Below are positions 43,028 through 52,727 of a DNA stretch of 64,000 bases, piece after piece. The stretch comes from Cyclobacterium sp. SYSU L10401 (GTDB taxonomy: Bacteria; Bacteroidota; Bacteroidia; Cytophagales; Cyclobacteriaceae). The translations under genes and the position numbers were made by a program. The notes beneath the pieces were generated by a model. The model searched no databases. It was not told the origin of the DNA and saw only the letters and a list, made by a program, of their open reading frames with translations. How positions within the stretch are numbered: position 1 is the first letter of the stretch; each line of letters starts with the position of its first letter. The stretch spans positions 496,001 through 560,000 of the forward strand of contig NZ_WOFO01000002.1 of assembly GCF_010993705.1 (NCBI RefSeq), given 5' to 3'.

Positions 43028-43183
43028 CCGAATCCCTTTCGGTATGGCCACAGCTTTTTTAAAAATCTTCTCTTTGATCAGTTCCACCACTTCCTCCATC
43101 TGCCAGGTCAGGTAGTCGGCATAGGAATGGTTGGTGTATTCCAAATCCGGCTCTTTGACAGTATCGGGTTTTTTGCCTTCCAT
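43028..43183 (-). pseudogene. Uma2 N-terminal relic fused to hydrolase relic
   Basis: The first 52 residues (…EPDLEYTNHSYADYLTWQME…IKEKIFKKAVAIPKGIR) match intact Uma2 copy 1 almost exactly; then the frame runs without a stop into the hydrolase relic. The start codon and upstream TATTTATTCC are kept as in copy 1, so a 99-residue chimera could be expressed, but it lacks the nuclease core. Confidence 0.85.
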
Positions 43184-43346
43184 GGAATAAATATACTGAA
43201 AATAACTAAAAAATTAACAATGATATTAAACACCTTTAGGAATTTGGTTGACATTATATTTTTGTAAAAAAAACAAAGCTTTGAACTACTATCCCCCTCA
43301 AAATTTTTCAAATTCTTCAGACTTTTTGTATCTTTAGAAAGCAATT

Positions 43347-43378
43347 TTTGTACTGTAACTTACTAAAAAATAGTTTTT
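43347..43378 (+). promoter_or_regulatory. Candidate Bacteroidetes promoter for the aldo/keto reductase relic
   Basis: TTTG at 43347-43350 and TAGTTTTT at 43371-43378 are spaced by 20 bp, close to the -33 TTTG / -7 TAnnTTTG consensus (last G replaced by T). It lies 77 bp upstream of the ATG at 43455. Confidence 0.4.
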
Positions 43379-43454
43379 TAAGCTAAAAGCAGCCACAATT
43401 TTTACTTTATAGAATGTTAGTCAACAAAAGGGGAACATAAACTATAGGATAATT

Positions 43455-44099
43455 ATGATGGATAACTTCAACATCAATCGCAGAAAATTTATTTCAGTCG
43501 GTGCCGCCTTAAGTTTGGGGATTCTTTTACTGGGAAAGGCAAGTGCTACTAACCCACCGGCCCCTAAACTGCAACCGGATATCCTACCTGAATGGCGCAA
43601 CATACAAGCAGGCATGGCCTATCGCCGGTTGGGAAATACCGGTTTGATGATCTCCGAAGTGGTCAATGGTGGCGACCCTGTCCGGCTAGGTAACCTGCGG
43701 ATGACCGAAATTGCCATGGAACGTGGATTGAATTATCTGGATATGGCGCCTTCTTACGGTAATGGCGAATGTGAAGAAAGTTATGGTAAAATCATCGACA
43801 ATAGTGCTAAACGCGAAAAGGTATTCATGACCACCAAAATAAGCGGCATGGGCATCATCGCCATGAAAGCAGCTATGGCTGTAGCTACCCAGCATAAAGC
43901 ACTGCAGCCCATACCCGAGTGGCGCATTCAAAAAGTTCAAAGGATTGTGCCCGGAGAGATGAAAGCCCCGGTAAAAGCCTAAATGTGGGCCTTACAGAAC
44001 CAAAACATATCCGCAGTAATTTCCAATCTTTGGGATGAACAACATGTAAACGACAACCTATCGGTAGCCAGTAAAAAGTTAGAATTGCAGCCGGGTTAA
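43455..44099 (+). pseudogene. Aldo/keto reductase with internal deletion and stop
   Basis: A twin-arginine-type leader (NINRRKFISVGAALSLG) precedes AYRRLGNTGLMISEVVNGG, GLNYLDMAPSYGNGECEESYGK with the catalytic Asp and Tyr, then FMTTKISG runs directly into GMGIIAMKAAM, which normally lies about 100 residues later. A TAA at 43980-43982 interrupts the frame, yet it continues in the same phase as MWALQNQNISAVISNLWDEQHVN to a TAA at 44097. The loss of the barrel's centre makes it non-functional. Confidence 0.85.
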
Positions 44100-44226
44100 C
44101 CGTTTAATGGGTTCCGGGAGGATGAATCCCGGCGAGGATTCAAGCTTGAATAGTGCCTGATCCGAAAGTGTGTTTTTATATTGATATAACGCCTTTAATT
44201 CCTGGAAAAGGTAACTCCTGAAATCA

Positions 44227-45771
44227 CTAAAAAAGAATACCCGTTCGTGCTTTTTCCTTAACCACTTCAAATTGGATCCTTAACTCCTCCAATGCGCTCT
44301 TTTTTGAAGGGTCTCCCAACAGATTGACATGTTCCTCCGGATCATTATAGTGATCATAAAGCTCTTCATTATTTCCTGTTGCATCATCTCCCCATCGGGT
44401 GTACCGCCATTGATTGGTCCTGATGGAAGCAGCAGCCCCACCGTTGGTGATGGTATAGGCGTAATTCTTGTTTTTTTCATATTCACCTGCCTTTAAAAAC
44501 CCGGCCAAACTCTCTCCCTGAAGGATGGATGGCTTTTCGTTGGCAAACCCAGCCAATTCTGCTAAAGTTGGATATAGATCAATCAATTCCGTAATGGAAT
44601 TATTCGTGGTTCCGTACTTCTCTTCGTACTTATTTCCCGGTACCGAAATGATCAACGGTGCCGCCACACTTCCCTCCCAAAGGCTGGATTTTGACCAACA
44701 ATCATGCTCTCCCAAATTATACCCATGGTCCGACATGAAAATGACAATGGTCTCTTTCCTCAAGTCCATCCGGTCAAGGGCATCCAGTAACCGGCCCACC
44801 TGCTGGTCCATGAAACGGACACTGGCCATATAAGCCCTTATGGTCTTTCTTTGCTGTATCGCATCCATTCCCCAGACTTTCTCATTTTGTCTTCTCAAAG
44901 CCGGCTCAGGAACATTTTCACCAATAGTAAATGAAGACAAAACGGTCTCATGGACCGGATAAGGAGAAAAACTGCTTTCAGGGGCAATCAGGGGCACATG
45001 AGGCCTGACAAATCCAACCGCCAGAAAAAACGGGGCCTCATTTTTCACTTTGACCTTGTTGGTCGCATGAGGAGCTACTTTTCCAACCCGGTTTTCCAAA
45101 ATGGCAATGGCCTGGCTCGCTGCCAGGTAATCCGTCTGCGTACCCTCCAGACTATCGGCAATGACCATTTGGGCAAAATTTGATCCATAATGAAGGTTCT
45201 TAGGTGAAAGTAGCTCCAAATGGCCCTGGCTTAGGGTTTCCGGACCAAGCACATTGTACGCATAATCCCAGGAATCAGGCTCATCCCCTCCCGGGTCACC
45301 CCTTTCTATACCACCAGGAACACCCATATGAAAAATCTTGGAAACCCTGGCTGTATAATAACCCCGCTCCCTGAAAAACCCTGCCATAGAAGGATGGTTG
45401 GCCAAGGCTGCAGTTTCTTTTTTATAGCTACCCGGTTGGTCATTGTTTCCCAATACCCCATTGGTCTGGGGGTACAAACCGCTCATGAAGGAGGCCCTGG
45501 AAGGGCCACAAAGCGGAAATTGGCTATAGGCCCGGGAAAACCTTACCCCTTCCCTGGCAAGCCTATCAAGATTCGGGGTGTGATTATCGATATCCATATA
45601 GGGTCCAATCCGGGTATTGAGATCATCCGAAACAATTAACAGGATATTAGGCTTTTGTGCATGAAGGTTCAAGCCTATAAAACACATACCTACCGTAAGG
45701 AAAAACGTATAAAACCTACTTTTTCTGCAATTTACCGCCAAGATGCATGCTGGTAATTCCTGAATTTTCAT
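44227..45771 (-). CDS. S1-family sulfatase, iduronate-2-sulfatase-like
   Basis: 514 residues. A hydrophobic signal (about 20-39, ending NLHAQ) is preceded by a polar N-terminal extension, so the true start could be internal. KPNILLIVSDDLNTRIGPY, CGPSR at 88-92 (Cys-type formylglycine site), FMSGLYPQTNGV, VIFMSDHGYNLGEHDCWSKSSLWEGSVAAPLIISVPG. The SDDLNTRIG and GEHDCWSKSSLWE blocks are typical of iduronate-2-sulfatase-like enzymes (S1_7-type). 15 bp separate it from the upstream sulfatase, so they are co-transcribed. Confidence 0.94.
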   Translation of the reverse strand: MKIQELPACILAVNCRKSRFYTFFLTVGMCFIGLNLHAQKPNILLIVSDDLNTRIGPYMDIDNHTPNLDRLAREGVRFSRAYSQFPLCGPSRASFMSGLYPQTNGVLGNNDQPGSYKKETAALANHPSMAGFFRERGYYTARVSKIFHMGVPGGIERGDPGGDEPDSWDYAYNVLGPETLSQGHLELLSPKNLHYGSNFAQMVIADSLEGTQTDYLAASQAIAILENRVGKVAPHATNKVKVKNEAPFFLAVGFVRPHVPLIAPESSFSPYPVHETVLSSFTIGENVPEPALRRQNEKVWGMDAIQQRKTIRAYMASVRFMDQQVGRLLDALDRMDLRKETIVIFMSDHGYNLGEHDCWSKSSLWEGSVAAPLIISVPGNKYEEKYGTTNNSITELIDLYPTLAELAGFANEKPSILQGESLAGFLKAGEYEKNKNYAYTITNGGAAASIRTNQWRYTRWGDDATGNNEELYDHYNDPEEHVNLLGDPSKKSALEELRIQFEVVKEKARTGILF

Positions 45772-45786
45772 TTTCTTTTAATCAGC

Positions 45787-47412
45787 TTATTGCCTGTTGT
45801 TTATATATTCCAAATAAGCATCCAGGTATTTTTGATTCATTTCATCAGAATCCCCATACTCCTTCCGTAGATCCTCCAATTTTTGGTGCAATTCTTCCCT
45901 CACTTCCGCATAGGAAGGATCATCATAGACATTGTTCATTTCATTGGGATCCTTTTCAAGGTCATACATTTCCCATTCATCGATGTCATAATAGAAATGC
46001 ATCAGTTTATACCTTTCCGTGGCCACGCCGTAATGCCTCTTGACCATGTGGACAGAGGGGTACTCATAATAGGTATAATAAACTGCATCCCGCCATTCGT
46101 CGGATTGGCCGCTCACCAGGCTCCTGAAAGACTCACCTTGCATTTCCGGGGCATCTTCTACCCCTGCATAGTCCAGCAGGGTAGGCGCAAAATCCAGGTT
46201 TTGGACCAGTTTATCGATTTCAGTCCCCGGCTTAATTTCCTTGGGGTATCGGACCAATAAGGGTGTTCGAAAAGATTGCTCGTACATAAACCTTTTGTCA
46301 AACCAGCCATGCTCTCCCAGGTAAAATCCCTGGTCAGAAGTGTAGATCACAATGGTGTTCTCTGCCAGCCCATTTTCTTCCAGGTAGTCCAATACCTCGC
46401 CCACCCCATCGTCCACGGATTTGATGGTTCTCAGGTAATCCTTGATGTACCTGTTGAATTTCCAAACTCCGATTTCTCTTTCCTTTTCCTTATCCTGAAA
46501 GGCAACCCCTTCAGCCTGGGGATAAGCATCCAAAAAAGCCTGGTTTTTTGGATTGTAGGCCTCCCTCCATTGGGTCCTCTGCTCCTCTGTGAACCTTTCC
46601 AGTTCATTGGAAAAACCCGTTTCGTTGCCATCCGGGTCTACCTCAAATTTAAAGTCATGGCCCCACCTGGCATGACCGTCAATTTCCATTTCCTGGGTCT
46701 TGGCGGCTGTTCCCCTACCCTCGTAGTTGGTCTCATCGTCAAAATAAGTAGCCGGTGGCGTGAAGGTTTTATCGTCGTACAAGGTCAGGTATTTTGGTGC
46801 AGGCTTCCAATTTCGGTGAGGGGCCTTTTGGTTATAAATCATCAGAAAGGGCTTGTCCTGGTCCCGACCTTCTTTTAGCCAATCCAAGGCAAATTGGGTG
46901 GTGAGTTCGGTAACATACCCTTCAAAACGCTTCCTTTCTCCATTAACCAGAAAATCGGGGTTATAATAATGACCCTGCCCGGGCAGTACCATAGAGTGGT
47001 CAAATCCCTGGGGCAAACCATCCAGGTGGATCTTTCCTATCATGGCCGTATTGTAACCCGCCTTTTGAAGCATCTTGGCGAAATTATTCTGGTCCCAGTC
47101 AAAGGGTTGGACATTGTCCACTTTCCCATTGAGAAAACTGTGTTTTCCCGTCAAAACTACCGCACGGCTGGGGGCACAAATGGAATTGGTAACCGAGGCC
47201 CGGGTAAAAATCGCCCCTTCCTTAGCCAGCCGGTCAATTTGGGGCGTTTCATTTAATCCATGACCATAGGCACTGATGGCCTGATAGGCGTGGTCATCAC
47301 TCATGATAAAAACGATATTGGGAGGGGAGGTTTTATCCTTCTCTTCTGTGTTGCAGGCCGTCGCCAGTAGGGTGCCTAAAAGAACACCAACAATTATACT
47401 ATTCCTTTTCAT
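45787..47412 (-). CDS. S1-family sulfatase lipoprotein (paralogue of the one at window start)
   Basis: 541 residues. Lipobox-like LATAC (Cys 20). PPNIVFIMSDDHAYQAISAYG, CAPSR at 79-83, GKIHLDGLPQGFDHSMVLPGQGHYYNPDF, KAPHRNWKPAPKY, YTSDQGFYLGEHGWFDKRFMYE. Much of this is shared word for word with the 1-1344 sulfatase, so they are paralogues of one subfamily and likely act on similar linkages. Located between susD (145 bp upstream) and the iduronate-type sulfatase, consistent with a susC-susD-sulfatase-sulfatase operon. Confidence 0.95.
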   Translation of the reverse strand: MKRNSIIVGVLLGTLLATACNTEEKDKTSPPNIVFIMSDDHAYQAISAYGHGLNETPQIDRLAKEGAIFTRASVTNSICAPSRAVVLTGKHSFLNGKVDNVQPFDWDQNNFAKMLQKAGYNTAMIGKIHLDGLPQGFDHSMVLPGQGHYYNPDFLVNGERKRFEGYVTELTTQFALDWLKEGRDQDKPFLMIYNQKAPHRNWKPAPKYLTLYDDKTFTPPATYFDDETNYEGRGTAAKTQEMEIDGHARWGHDFKFEVDPDGNETGFSNELERFTEEQRTQWREAYNPKNQAFLDAYPQAEGVAFQDKEKEREIGVWKFNRYIKDYLRTIKSVDDGVGEVLDYLEENGLAENTIVIYTSDQGFYLGEHGWFDKRFMYEQSFRTPLLVRYPKEIKPGTEIDKLVQNLDFAPTLLDYAGVEDAPEMQGESFRSLVSGQSDEWRDAVYYTYYEYPSVHMVKRHYGVATERYKLMHFYYDIDEWEMYDLEKDPNEMNNVYDDPSYAEVREELHQKLEDLRKEYGDSDEMNQKYLDAYLEYINNRQ

Positions 47413-47556
47413 TAACTTTAAATTAGGTTTATTATCGATTCCCGCATTTATATCCCTATATGCAAGGGTTTTCCAACCTTCAAATGGATCCTTTTCTCGA
47501 ATAAATTTCCAAAAAAACAGAAAATAAAAGCCTCAGGTAATTTGAACCATGATGAT

Positions 47557-49002
47557 CTAATATCCTTCATTTTGAGTTAAATTTGAATTTCGTTCAATTT
47601 CAGTTTGTGGAATAGGGTACCTTACCTGATGGTCCATAGCGGCTTTACCCCGATCTCTTGCCATTTCAATAAATTTGCCGTGACGTATCAGATCTTGCCT
47701 TCGTAATGCCTCTGTATGGAATTCCCTGCCTCTTTCGTCTAATATAAAATTCCTGAAATCTTCCTTGGCTGGAAAATCGCCTACTGTGAAAGTGGAAACG
47801 CCAGCGGCTTCCCTTATCCTATTCAACAAATCTACAGATTCTTGGTTTGGGCCATTGATTTCGTTCAAAGCCTCCGATCTGGAAAGTAGGATATCTGCAT
47901 ACCTGATAAATGGAAAATCATCTGACGAACGGCTAATCCCCTGACTCGGATATTCAGGGAATTTCATACTCCGTGCATTATCATTGCCTAAAACAATTGT
48001 CTCACCTTGTTCATTGACAAACTCAAATAAAAATGCGTTTAACCTTTCATCCTCAGGCTCAAAAAGTTCTAGAAAAGCAGACCATATTTTATACTCTGCA
48101 GCAAATATGGCACGTGGAGGATATTGCCATTGATAGCCTCTGGGAACGACATGACTTAGCCAGCCATCTCCGGTATTATCATCCGGATTATCTGACATAA
48201 CGGCCACAAAGATGAATTCGTTGTCTCTTTGGTTTTCGGGACTGAACAACTCTGTTCTATCACCTTGGATAAACAAATCATATACCCCAAGGTCCATCAC
48301 CTCTCTGGCGGCAGATGCAGCTTCAGGCCAATTTTTGGTCATCATATAAAACTTGGTCAAGGCTCCAAGTGCAGCCCCTTTAGTGGCACGCCCGTATTCA
48401 GCATTCCTAGGTTCCACAGGCAATGCATCCGCCGCAGCTATGAATTCATCTGCAATGAATGACGTTATTTCTTCTTCAGAAGCCCTTGCCGGACGATCCG
48501 TTACAGTAGTTTGGCTATCGGTAATTAGGGGGACAGGCCCGAATAAATCATACAAGAGAAAATAGTTGAATGCCCTTAAAAACCTGGCTTCTGCAATTGT
48601 TTCCCTTTTTCTATCCTCATTCATTTCAATAGCATTTGCATTATCCAGTACAACATTTGTCCTGAAAATCGTACGGTAACGACGTTCCCACATACTCCTA
48701 ATCCATTGGTGCGAACTTGTCCAGGTGAATTCTTCAATGGGTTCGTTGAAGGTAAATATCCCGCCGCCACGTTCCAAGGCAATATCGGTGTTTACTTCCT
48801 GTAGCGTTACCCCATCTCGCTTTATATCGCTATACCTTATTTCACCGTACACCGAATTAAGAACTACATCAAGATCATCGCCTGTGTTGAAAAAATCATT
48901 GGGACTCAAGACGGTAAAGGTTTCTTCTTCCAATAGGTCTTCGCATGAAATGAGCACTGAACAAATCATTGCCAACCAAATAAGTGATTTTATCTTTTTC
49001 AT
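47557..49002 (-). CDS. SusD/RagB-family glycan-binding lipoprotein
   Basis: 481 residues from the ATG ending at 49002 (MKKIKSLIWLAMICSVLISC, lipobox LISC, Cys 20); the longer frame upstream lacks signal character. TPR-like helices: TIAEARFLRAFNYFLLYDLFGPVPL, GRATKGAALGALTKFYMMTKNWPEAASAAREVM, FIRYADILLSRSEALNEIN, FILDERGREFHTEALRRQDLIRHG and the closing PQTEIERN. It pairs with the SusC 103 bp upstream. No sigma/FecR genes adjoin this PUL. Confidence 0.95.
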   Translation of the reverse strand: MKKIKSLIWLAMICSVLISCEDLLEEETFTVLSPNDFFNTGDDLDVVLNSVYGEIRYSDIKRDGVTLQEVNTDIALERGGGIFTFNEPIEEFTWTSSHQWIRSMWERRYRTIFRTNVVLDNANAIEMNEDRKRETIAEARFLRAFNYFLLYDLFGPVPLITDSQTTVTDRPARASEEEITSFIADEFIAAADALPVEPRNAEYGRATKGAALGALTKFYMMTKNWPEAASAAREVMDLGVYDLFIQGDRTELFSPENQRDNEFIFVAVMSDNPDDNTGDGWLSHVVPRGYQWQYPPRAIFAAEYKIWSAFLELFEPEDERLNAFLFEFVNEQGETIVLGNDNARSMKFPEYPSQGISRSSDDFPFIRYADILLSRSEALNEINGPNQESVDLLNRIREAAGVSTFTVGDFPAKEDFRNFILDERGREFHTEALRRQDLIRHGKFIEMARDRGKAAMDHQVRYPIPQTEIERNSNLTQNEGY

Positions 49003-49105
49003 CTGTTTATATTTTTTTTTATTGGTCAGATGGAATCTTTGACGATTAAAATAATCATTGCCCTGTGTGTTTAATGATGATTTTAATCGTGTCGATTTCA
49101 TATTT

Positions 49106-52100
49106 TCAAAAATTTACATTAATTCCGATTGCATATGTTCTGGCAAGTGGGTAAGCACTATAATCAATCCTTAAATTCGAAGTTCCCAAAGAGTTGATAT
49201 CTGGATTGTAACCACTATAATTGGTCCAAGTGACCAGGTTTTGACCTGAGGCGAACAAAAGCAATGATGAAATACCCTTAATATTTAAGTTTGGAAATCC
49301 GTAGGATATCCTGGCACTTCTTAATCTTACAAAAGAAGCTTCTTCTACTACCCTGCTATTGAAATCATAGGTACGGGAAGGGTTAACAAAAGAGGGTTGT
49401 TCATTCGTTGGGTTATCAGGGGTCCACCTGTCCAATACATAGGTTTGTCTGTTTCTTAAATCGTCGATTGGGTTTTCAGAATCAATTTTGGTGAAGTTTG
49501 CCAATTGAAAACCAAATTTACCTTCTAAGAATAAATCCAGCGAGAAGCCTTTATAGGATAAGGTGTTGTTTAGCCCTAAGGTAAGATCAGGAAACGGGTC
49601 TCCTATTATGGTTCTATCCTGATCATTTATTACATTATCACCGTTTAAATCCCTGAATTTTCTACTGCCGACAGCACCATTTGTCTGAGAAGGTGAATTG
49701 GCCAACTCCTCTGCAGTCTGGATGATCCCATCGAACACGTGACCATAATAAGCATTGACAGGCTGGCCCACTTCCAATATCGTATAATCTTGCATGAACC
49801 TGGTACCGCCTTGAAGAATTCTTGGCAGCTGACCAAGATTAGTAACCTCATTCTTTACTGTGGCCATATTTATATCAGTAATCCATGAAAAATTACCAAC
49901 GAAGTTCCTTGATGATAGTGAAAGTTCAAAACCACTATTTCTGGTATCTCCTACATTTTGCAAAGAATTGCCAAAACCTGTGGTGGTAGGAATGGGTAAG
50001 AGCAATAATAGGTCCCTGGTATTGTTCTGAAAGTATTCCACTGAACCGGATATTCTTCCGGAAAGCATACCAAAATCGACTCCCAGGTTAAAGGATTCCG
50101 TTGTTTCCCATTTTAGATCTGGATTTGCCAATTGGGTAGGCGCAATAGATTGAAATTCATCCCCATTAAAAACGGAGATTGGTCCTGACCCCAAAAGAAC
50201 AAGCGATCTTCCATTATCAATTTCCTGGTTGCCGCTCACCCCAAAACTAGTCCTTAATTTAAAATCGGAAACAAAACCGTCCTCTGGGAAGAAAGCCTCG
50301 TTGGATAGGTTCCACGCAAGGGCTCCTGATGGGAAGTAGGCGAATTTGTTGTTCGCACCAAATCTGGAAGACCCATCCGCCCTAAATGATGCCGTCATCA
50401 AAAAACGTTCATCATAAGAATAGTTCATCCTGCCAAAACCTGAGACAATATTGTTTTTCCCTTTAAATGACCCGACTTCATATAGCAATGGATCTCCGGA
50501 ACCTAAATTATTTGGCCCAAAGGATGTGGTTGGAAAATCCATGGCACTTGCATTAAACCCTAAATTCATGAATTCCTGATAGGAATAACCACCAAGCAAA
50601 TTTAATTTGTGCTGACCATTAAATATCTTATTGTAATCCAATGTGAATTCATAAACATAACTATTGTTTTCTCTCAAGTTTTGCGTTGCCTGACCTTGTC
50701 TCAAAAGTCCAATTTGAGTCACAACATCATCGAAACTATCACTTCTAGCAATGCCCTGATCCAAACCAAAATTTAGTTTTGCCTTCAGATCACTGATGAC
50801 CTCATATTCCAAAAATCCATTACCAAACAGTCGGGTTCTTCTTTCAAATCGATCCATCGTTCGTGCCTGGGCCACCGGATTGCTTAAATCCTGAAGGCTG
50901 GTTGAATAGGCCCCATCGCTATTGAATATCGGTTCTGTTGGTGGTAATTGCAATGCCGCCGCAATCACCCCGGCTGTAGCGTTTACTCCAAGACCAAGTG
51001 GCACTTGATCCTCTTTGACATAGCTATTATTGAAATTGACCCCTATTTTTAACTTATCACCCACAGAATGAGTTAAATTTATGCGGCCGGAAAACCTTTT
51101 AAAACCAGAACTTATTACGATGCCGTCTTGATCAAATGCATTCAAGGATAGGTAATATTGGGTATCTTCAGACCCTCCCGAAAAAGAAAGCCGATGCTCC
51201 TGAATGGGTGCGGAACGGAAAATCTCATTTTGCCAATTGGTACCTGCCCCTATGGAAGTGAAGTCATTTTGACTAAAAATCGGTTCAAGGCCCCTATCGC
51301 TGTACACGTCATTGTAAAATGACATGTATTGTTGGGCATTCATCATATCTAATGTTTTCGTAGCAGATTGAATGCTGGTCGTGGCATTATAACTTATCGT
51401 TAAAGGACTATTTTGCTTTCCATTTTTGGTGGTTATCAGGACAACTCCGTTTGACCCTCTTGCTCCATAAATCGAGGTAGCCGAGGCATCCTTTAACACT
51501 TCTATGGATTTTATATCAGAAGGATTTAAGGAATTTTCCGGGTTGGCTCCTGGAAGTCCGTCAATTACATAAAGCGGTTCATTTCCTGCGGTTATGGAAT
51601 TAGAGCCTCTAATTCTAATAGAAAAATTTCCTCCAGGTCTGGCGCTTGCCTGTGTCACCTGAACACCCGGAAGCCTTCCCTGAATGATCTGCTCTACCGA
51701 TCCCTGGGAATCCGTATTCAATTTATCCGCCTGAATGGAACTGACGGATCCCGTAAGGTCACTTTTTTTGACTGTTCCATATCCTACGACCACCACTTCA
51801 TCCAATGAAGAGGCATCCTGTAACAGGGTGATATCTATGGTGGTTTGGGTGCCTACGGCTACTGTTTTTGATTCATAGCCAATGTAGGAAAACACCAGGT
51901 CTGCTTCCTCCGGGACGGTAATGGAATAGTTACCATCTATATCGGTGACAGTCCCCGAGCTCGTTCCAAGCACGGTAATCGAAGCCCCTGGTAAAGGCGC
52001 TCCGTTTTCATCGGTTACCGTTCCTGAGATTTGAATGTCTACATGTAAAGGCATCGGGGCCTCTCCAGAACCTGGTAAGTTTATGAAATGTGGACTGATG

Positions 52101-52288
52101 TTGTTGGAAAGAACATTCGTTCCTCCATTGTTAATGGATAAGCCGGAAGCGGTAAGTTGGCCAATAAAAAGCAGAGACAAACAATATCCGTAAATCACCT
52201 TTCTAGCAGGTATCCTTTTTTGACTTATCTTTTTCAGATAGAAGCAAAAATCAATTTTCTTCCTGCTGAAATAAGTATTTATTTTCAT
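49106..52288 (-). CDS. SusC/RagA TonB-dependent transporter lacking STN domain
   Basis: 1060 residues. A signal region (CLSLLFIGQLTASG) is followed directly by the carboxypeptidase-like domain (QISGTVTDENGAPLPGASIT), then the plug (DEVVVVGYGTVKKSDLTGSV, IRGSNSITAGNEPLYVIDG, SIEVLKDASATSIYGARG) and barrel ending in AIGINVNF. Unlike the two other SusC proteins here it has no STN signalling domain, and no sigma/FecR pair sits beside it, so it should be regulated by another route. First gene of the second PUL. Confidence 0.96.
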   Translation of the reverse strand: MKINTYFSRKKIDFCFYLKKISQKRIPARKVIYGYCLSLLFIGQLTASGLSINNGGTNVLSNNISPHFINLPGSGEAPMPLHVDIQISGTVTDENGAPLPGASITVLGTSSGTVTDIDGNYSITVPEEADLVFSYIGYESKTVAVGTQTTIDITLLQDASSLDEVVVVGYGTVKKSDLTGSVSSIQADKLNTDSQGSVEQIIQGRLPGVQVTQASARPGGNFSIRIRGSNSITAGNEPLYVIDGLPGANPENSLNPSDIKSIEVLKDASATSIYGARGSNGVVLITTKNGKQNSPLTISYNATTSIQSATKTLDMMNAQQYMSFYNDVYSDRGLEPIFSQNDFTSIGAGTNWQNEIFRSAPIQEHRLSFSGGSEDTQYYLSLNAFDQDGIVISSGFKRFSGRINLTHSVGDKLKIGVNFNNSYVKEDQVPLGLGVNATAGVIAAALQLPPTEPIFNSDGAYSTSLQDLSNPVAQARTMDRFERRTRLFGNGFLEYEVISDLKAKLNFGLDQGIARSDSFDDVVTQIGLLRQGQATQNLRENNSYVYEFTLDYNKIFNGQHKLNLLGGYSYQEFMNLGFNASAMDFPTTSFGPNNLGSGDPLLYEVGSFKGKNNIVSGFGRMNYSYDERFLMTASFRADGSSRFGANNKFAYFPSGALAWNLSNEAFFPEDGFVSDFKLRTSFGVSGNQEIDNGRSLVLLGSGPISVFNGDEFQSIAPTQLANPDLKWETTESFNLGVDFGMLSGRISGSVEYFQNNTRDLLLLLPIPTTTGFGNSLQNVGDTRNSGFELSLSSRNFVGNFSWITDINMATVKNEVTNLGQLPRILQGGTRFMQDYTILEVGQPVNAYYGHVFDGIIQTAEELANSPSQTNGAVGSRKFRDLNGDNVINDQDRTIIGDPFPDLTLGLNNTLSYKGFSLDLFLEGKFGFQLANFTKIDSENPIDDLRNRQTYVLDRWTPDNPTNEQPSFVNPSRTYDFNSRVVEEASFVRLRSARISYGFPNLNIKGISSLLLFASGQNLVTWTNYSGYNPDINSLGTSNLRIDYSAYPLARTYAIGINVNF

Positions 52289-52475
52289 TACAGTGGGGTT
52301 TTATGTTAGTGAATAAAATTACCAGGATATTTTAGTTTTATTATCCAATATTTTACCCATCCTGTGTAATATGTTAGCCCAGGCTTGACAAAAGGTTTAA
52401 ATTTTTAACGCATGAAATCAATACTTCTAGCAATTTTATTTTTTGGGGAATTGGGCACTTTGTACATCCAATTTA
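52289..52475. other. susC upstream region
   Basis: Leader and promoter area of the second susC, AT-rich. No convincing -33/-7 pair and, unlike the two STN-type susC leaders, no GC-rich antisense hairpin. Confidence 0.4.
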
Positions 52476-52690
52476 TGTGTCCCCCTATTTCTGTGCTCAA
52501 AAAGTAAAAGAAGGGGGATGGCGGAATATTCGGGGAATTTCCAGGCACTGAAATCTGAACATTTTCAGGAGAATTTCAGGCTCCGTCTTGAAAAGGTATA
52601 TACAAATAATACATATAAAGCCACGAAATAAAAGCAAGACAAGTTTGCTGTAAATTAACTGCTTGGCTGAATTCGTTTGGCCTGCAAACA
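52476..52690 (-). repeat. Collapsed vapBC relic (copy 3 of dispersed repeat)
   Basis: Strongly similar along its length to 36177-36403: shared GGTATATACAAATAATACAT, the ACGAAATAAAAGCAAGACAAG part from upstream of vapB, and CTGTAAATTAACTGCTTG. It lacks vapB and the vapC start exactly as the 36-kb copy does, so both descend from one deletion event or repeated deletion at the same short match. It lies between the sulfatase and the second susC. Confidence 0.75.
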
Positions 52691-52727
52691 AGGATTGAAC
52701 CAGGAATTACCTCCCGCAAACAACCGA

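Noticed and set aside
43980-43982. In-frame stop as a recoding (selenocysteine or pyrrolysine) site
   Set aside because: The codon is TAA, which is used for neither, and the gene has a large deletion as well, so decay explains it.
44079-44270. 63-codon minus-strand frame after the sulfatase
   Set aside because: It overlaps the sulfatase end in another frame and shows no family or start-site support.
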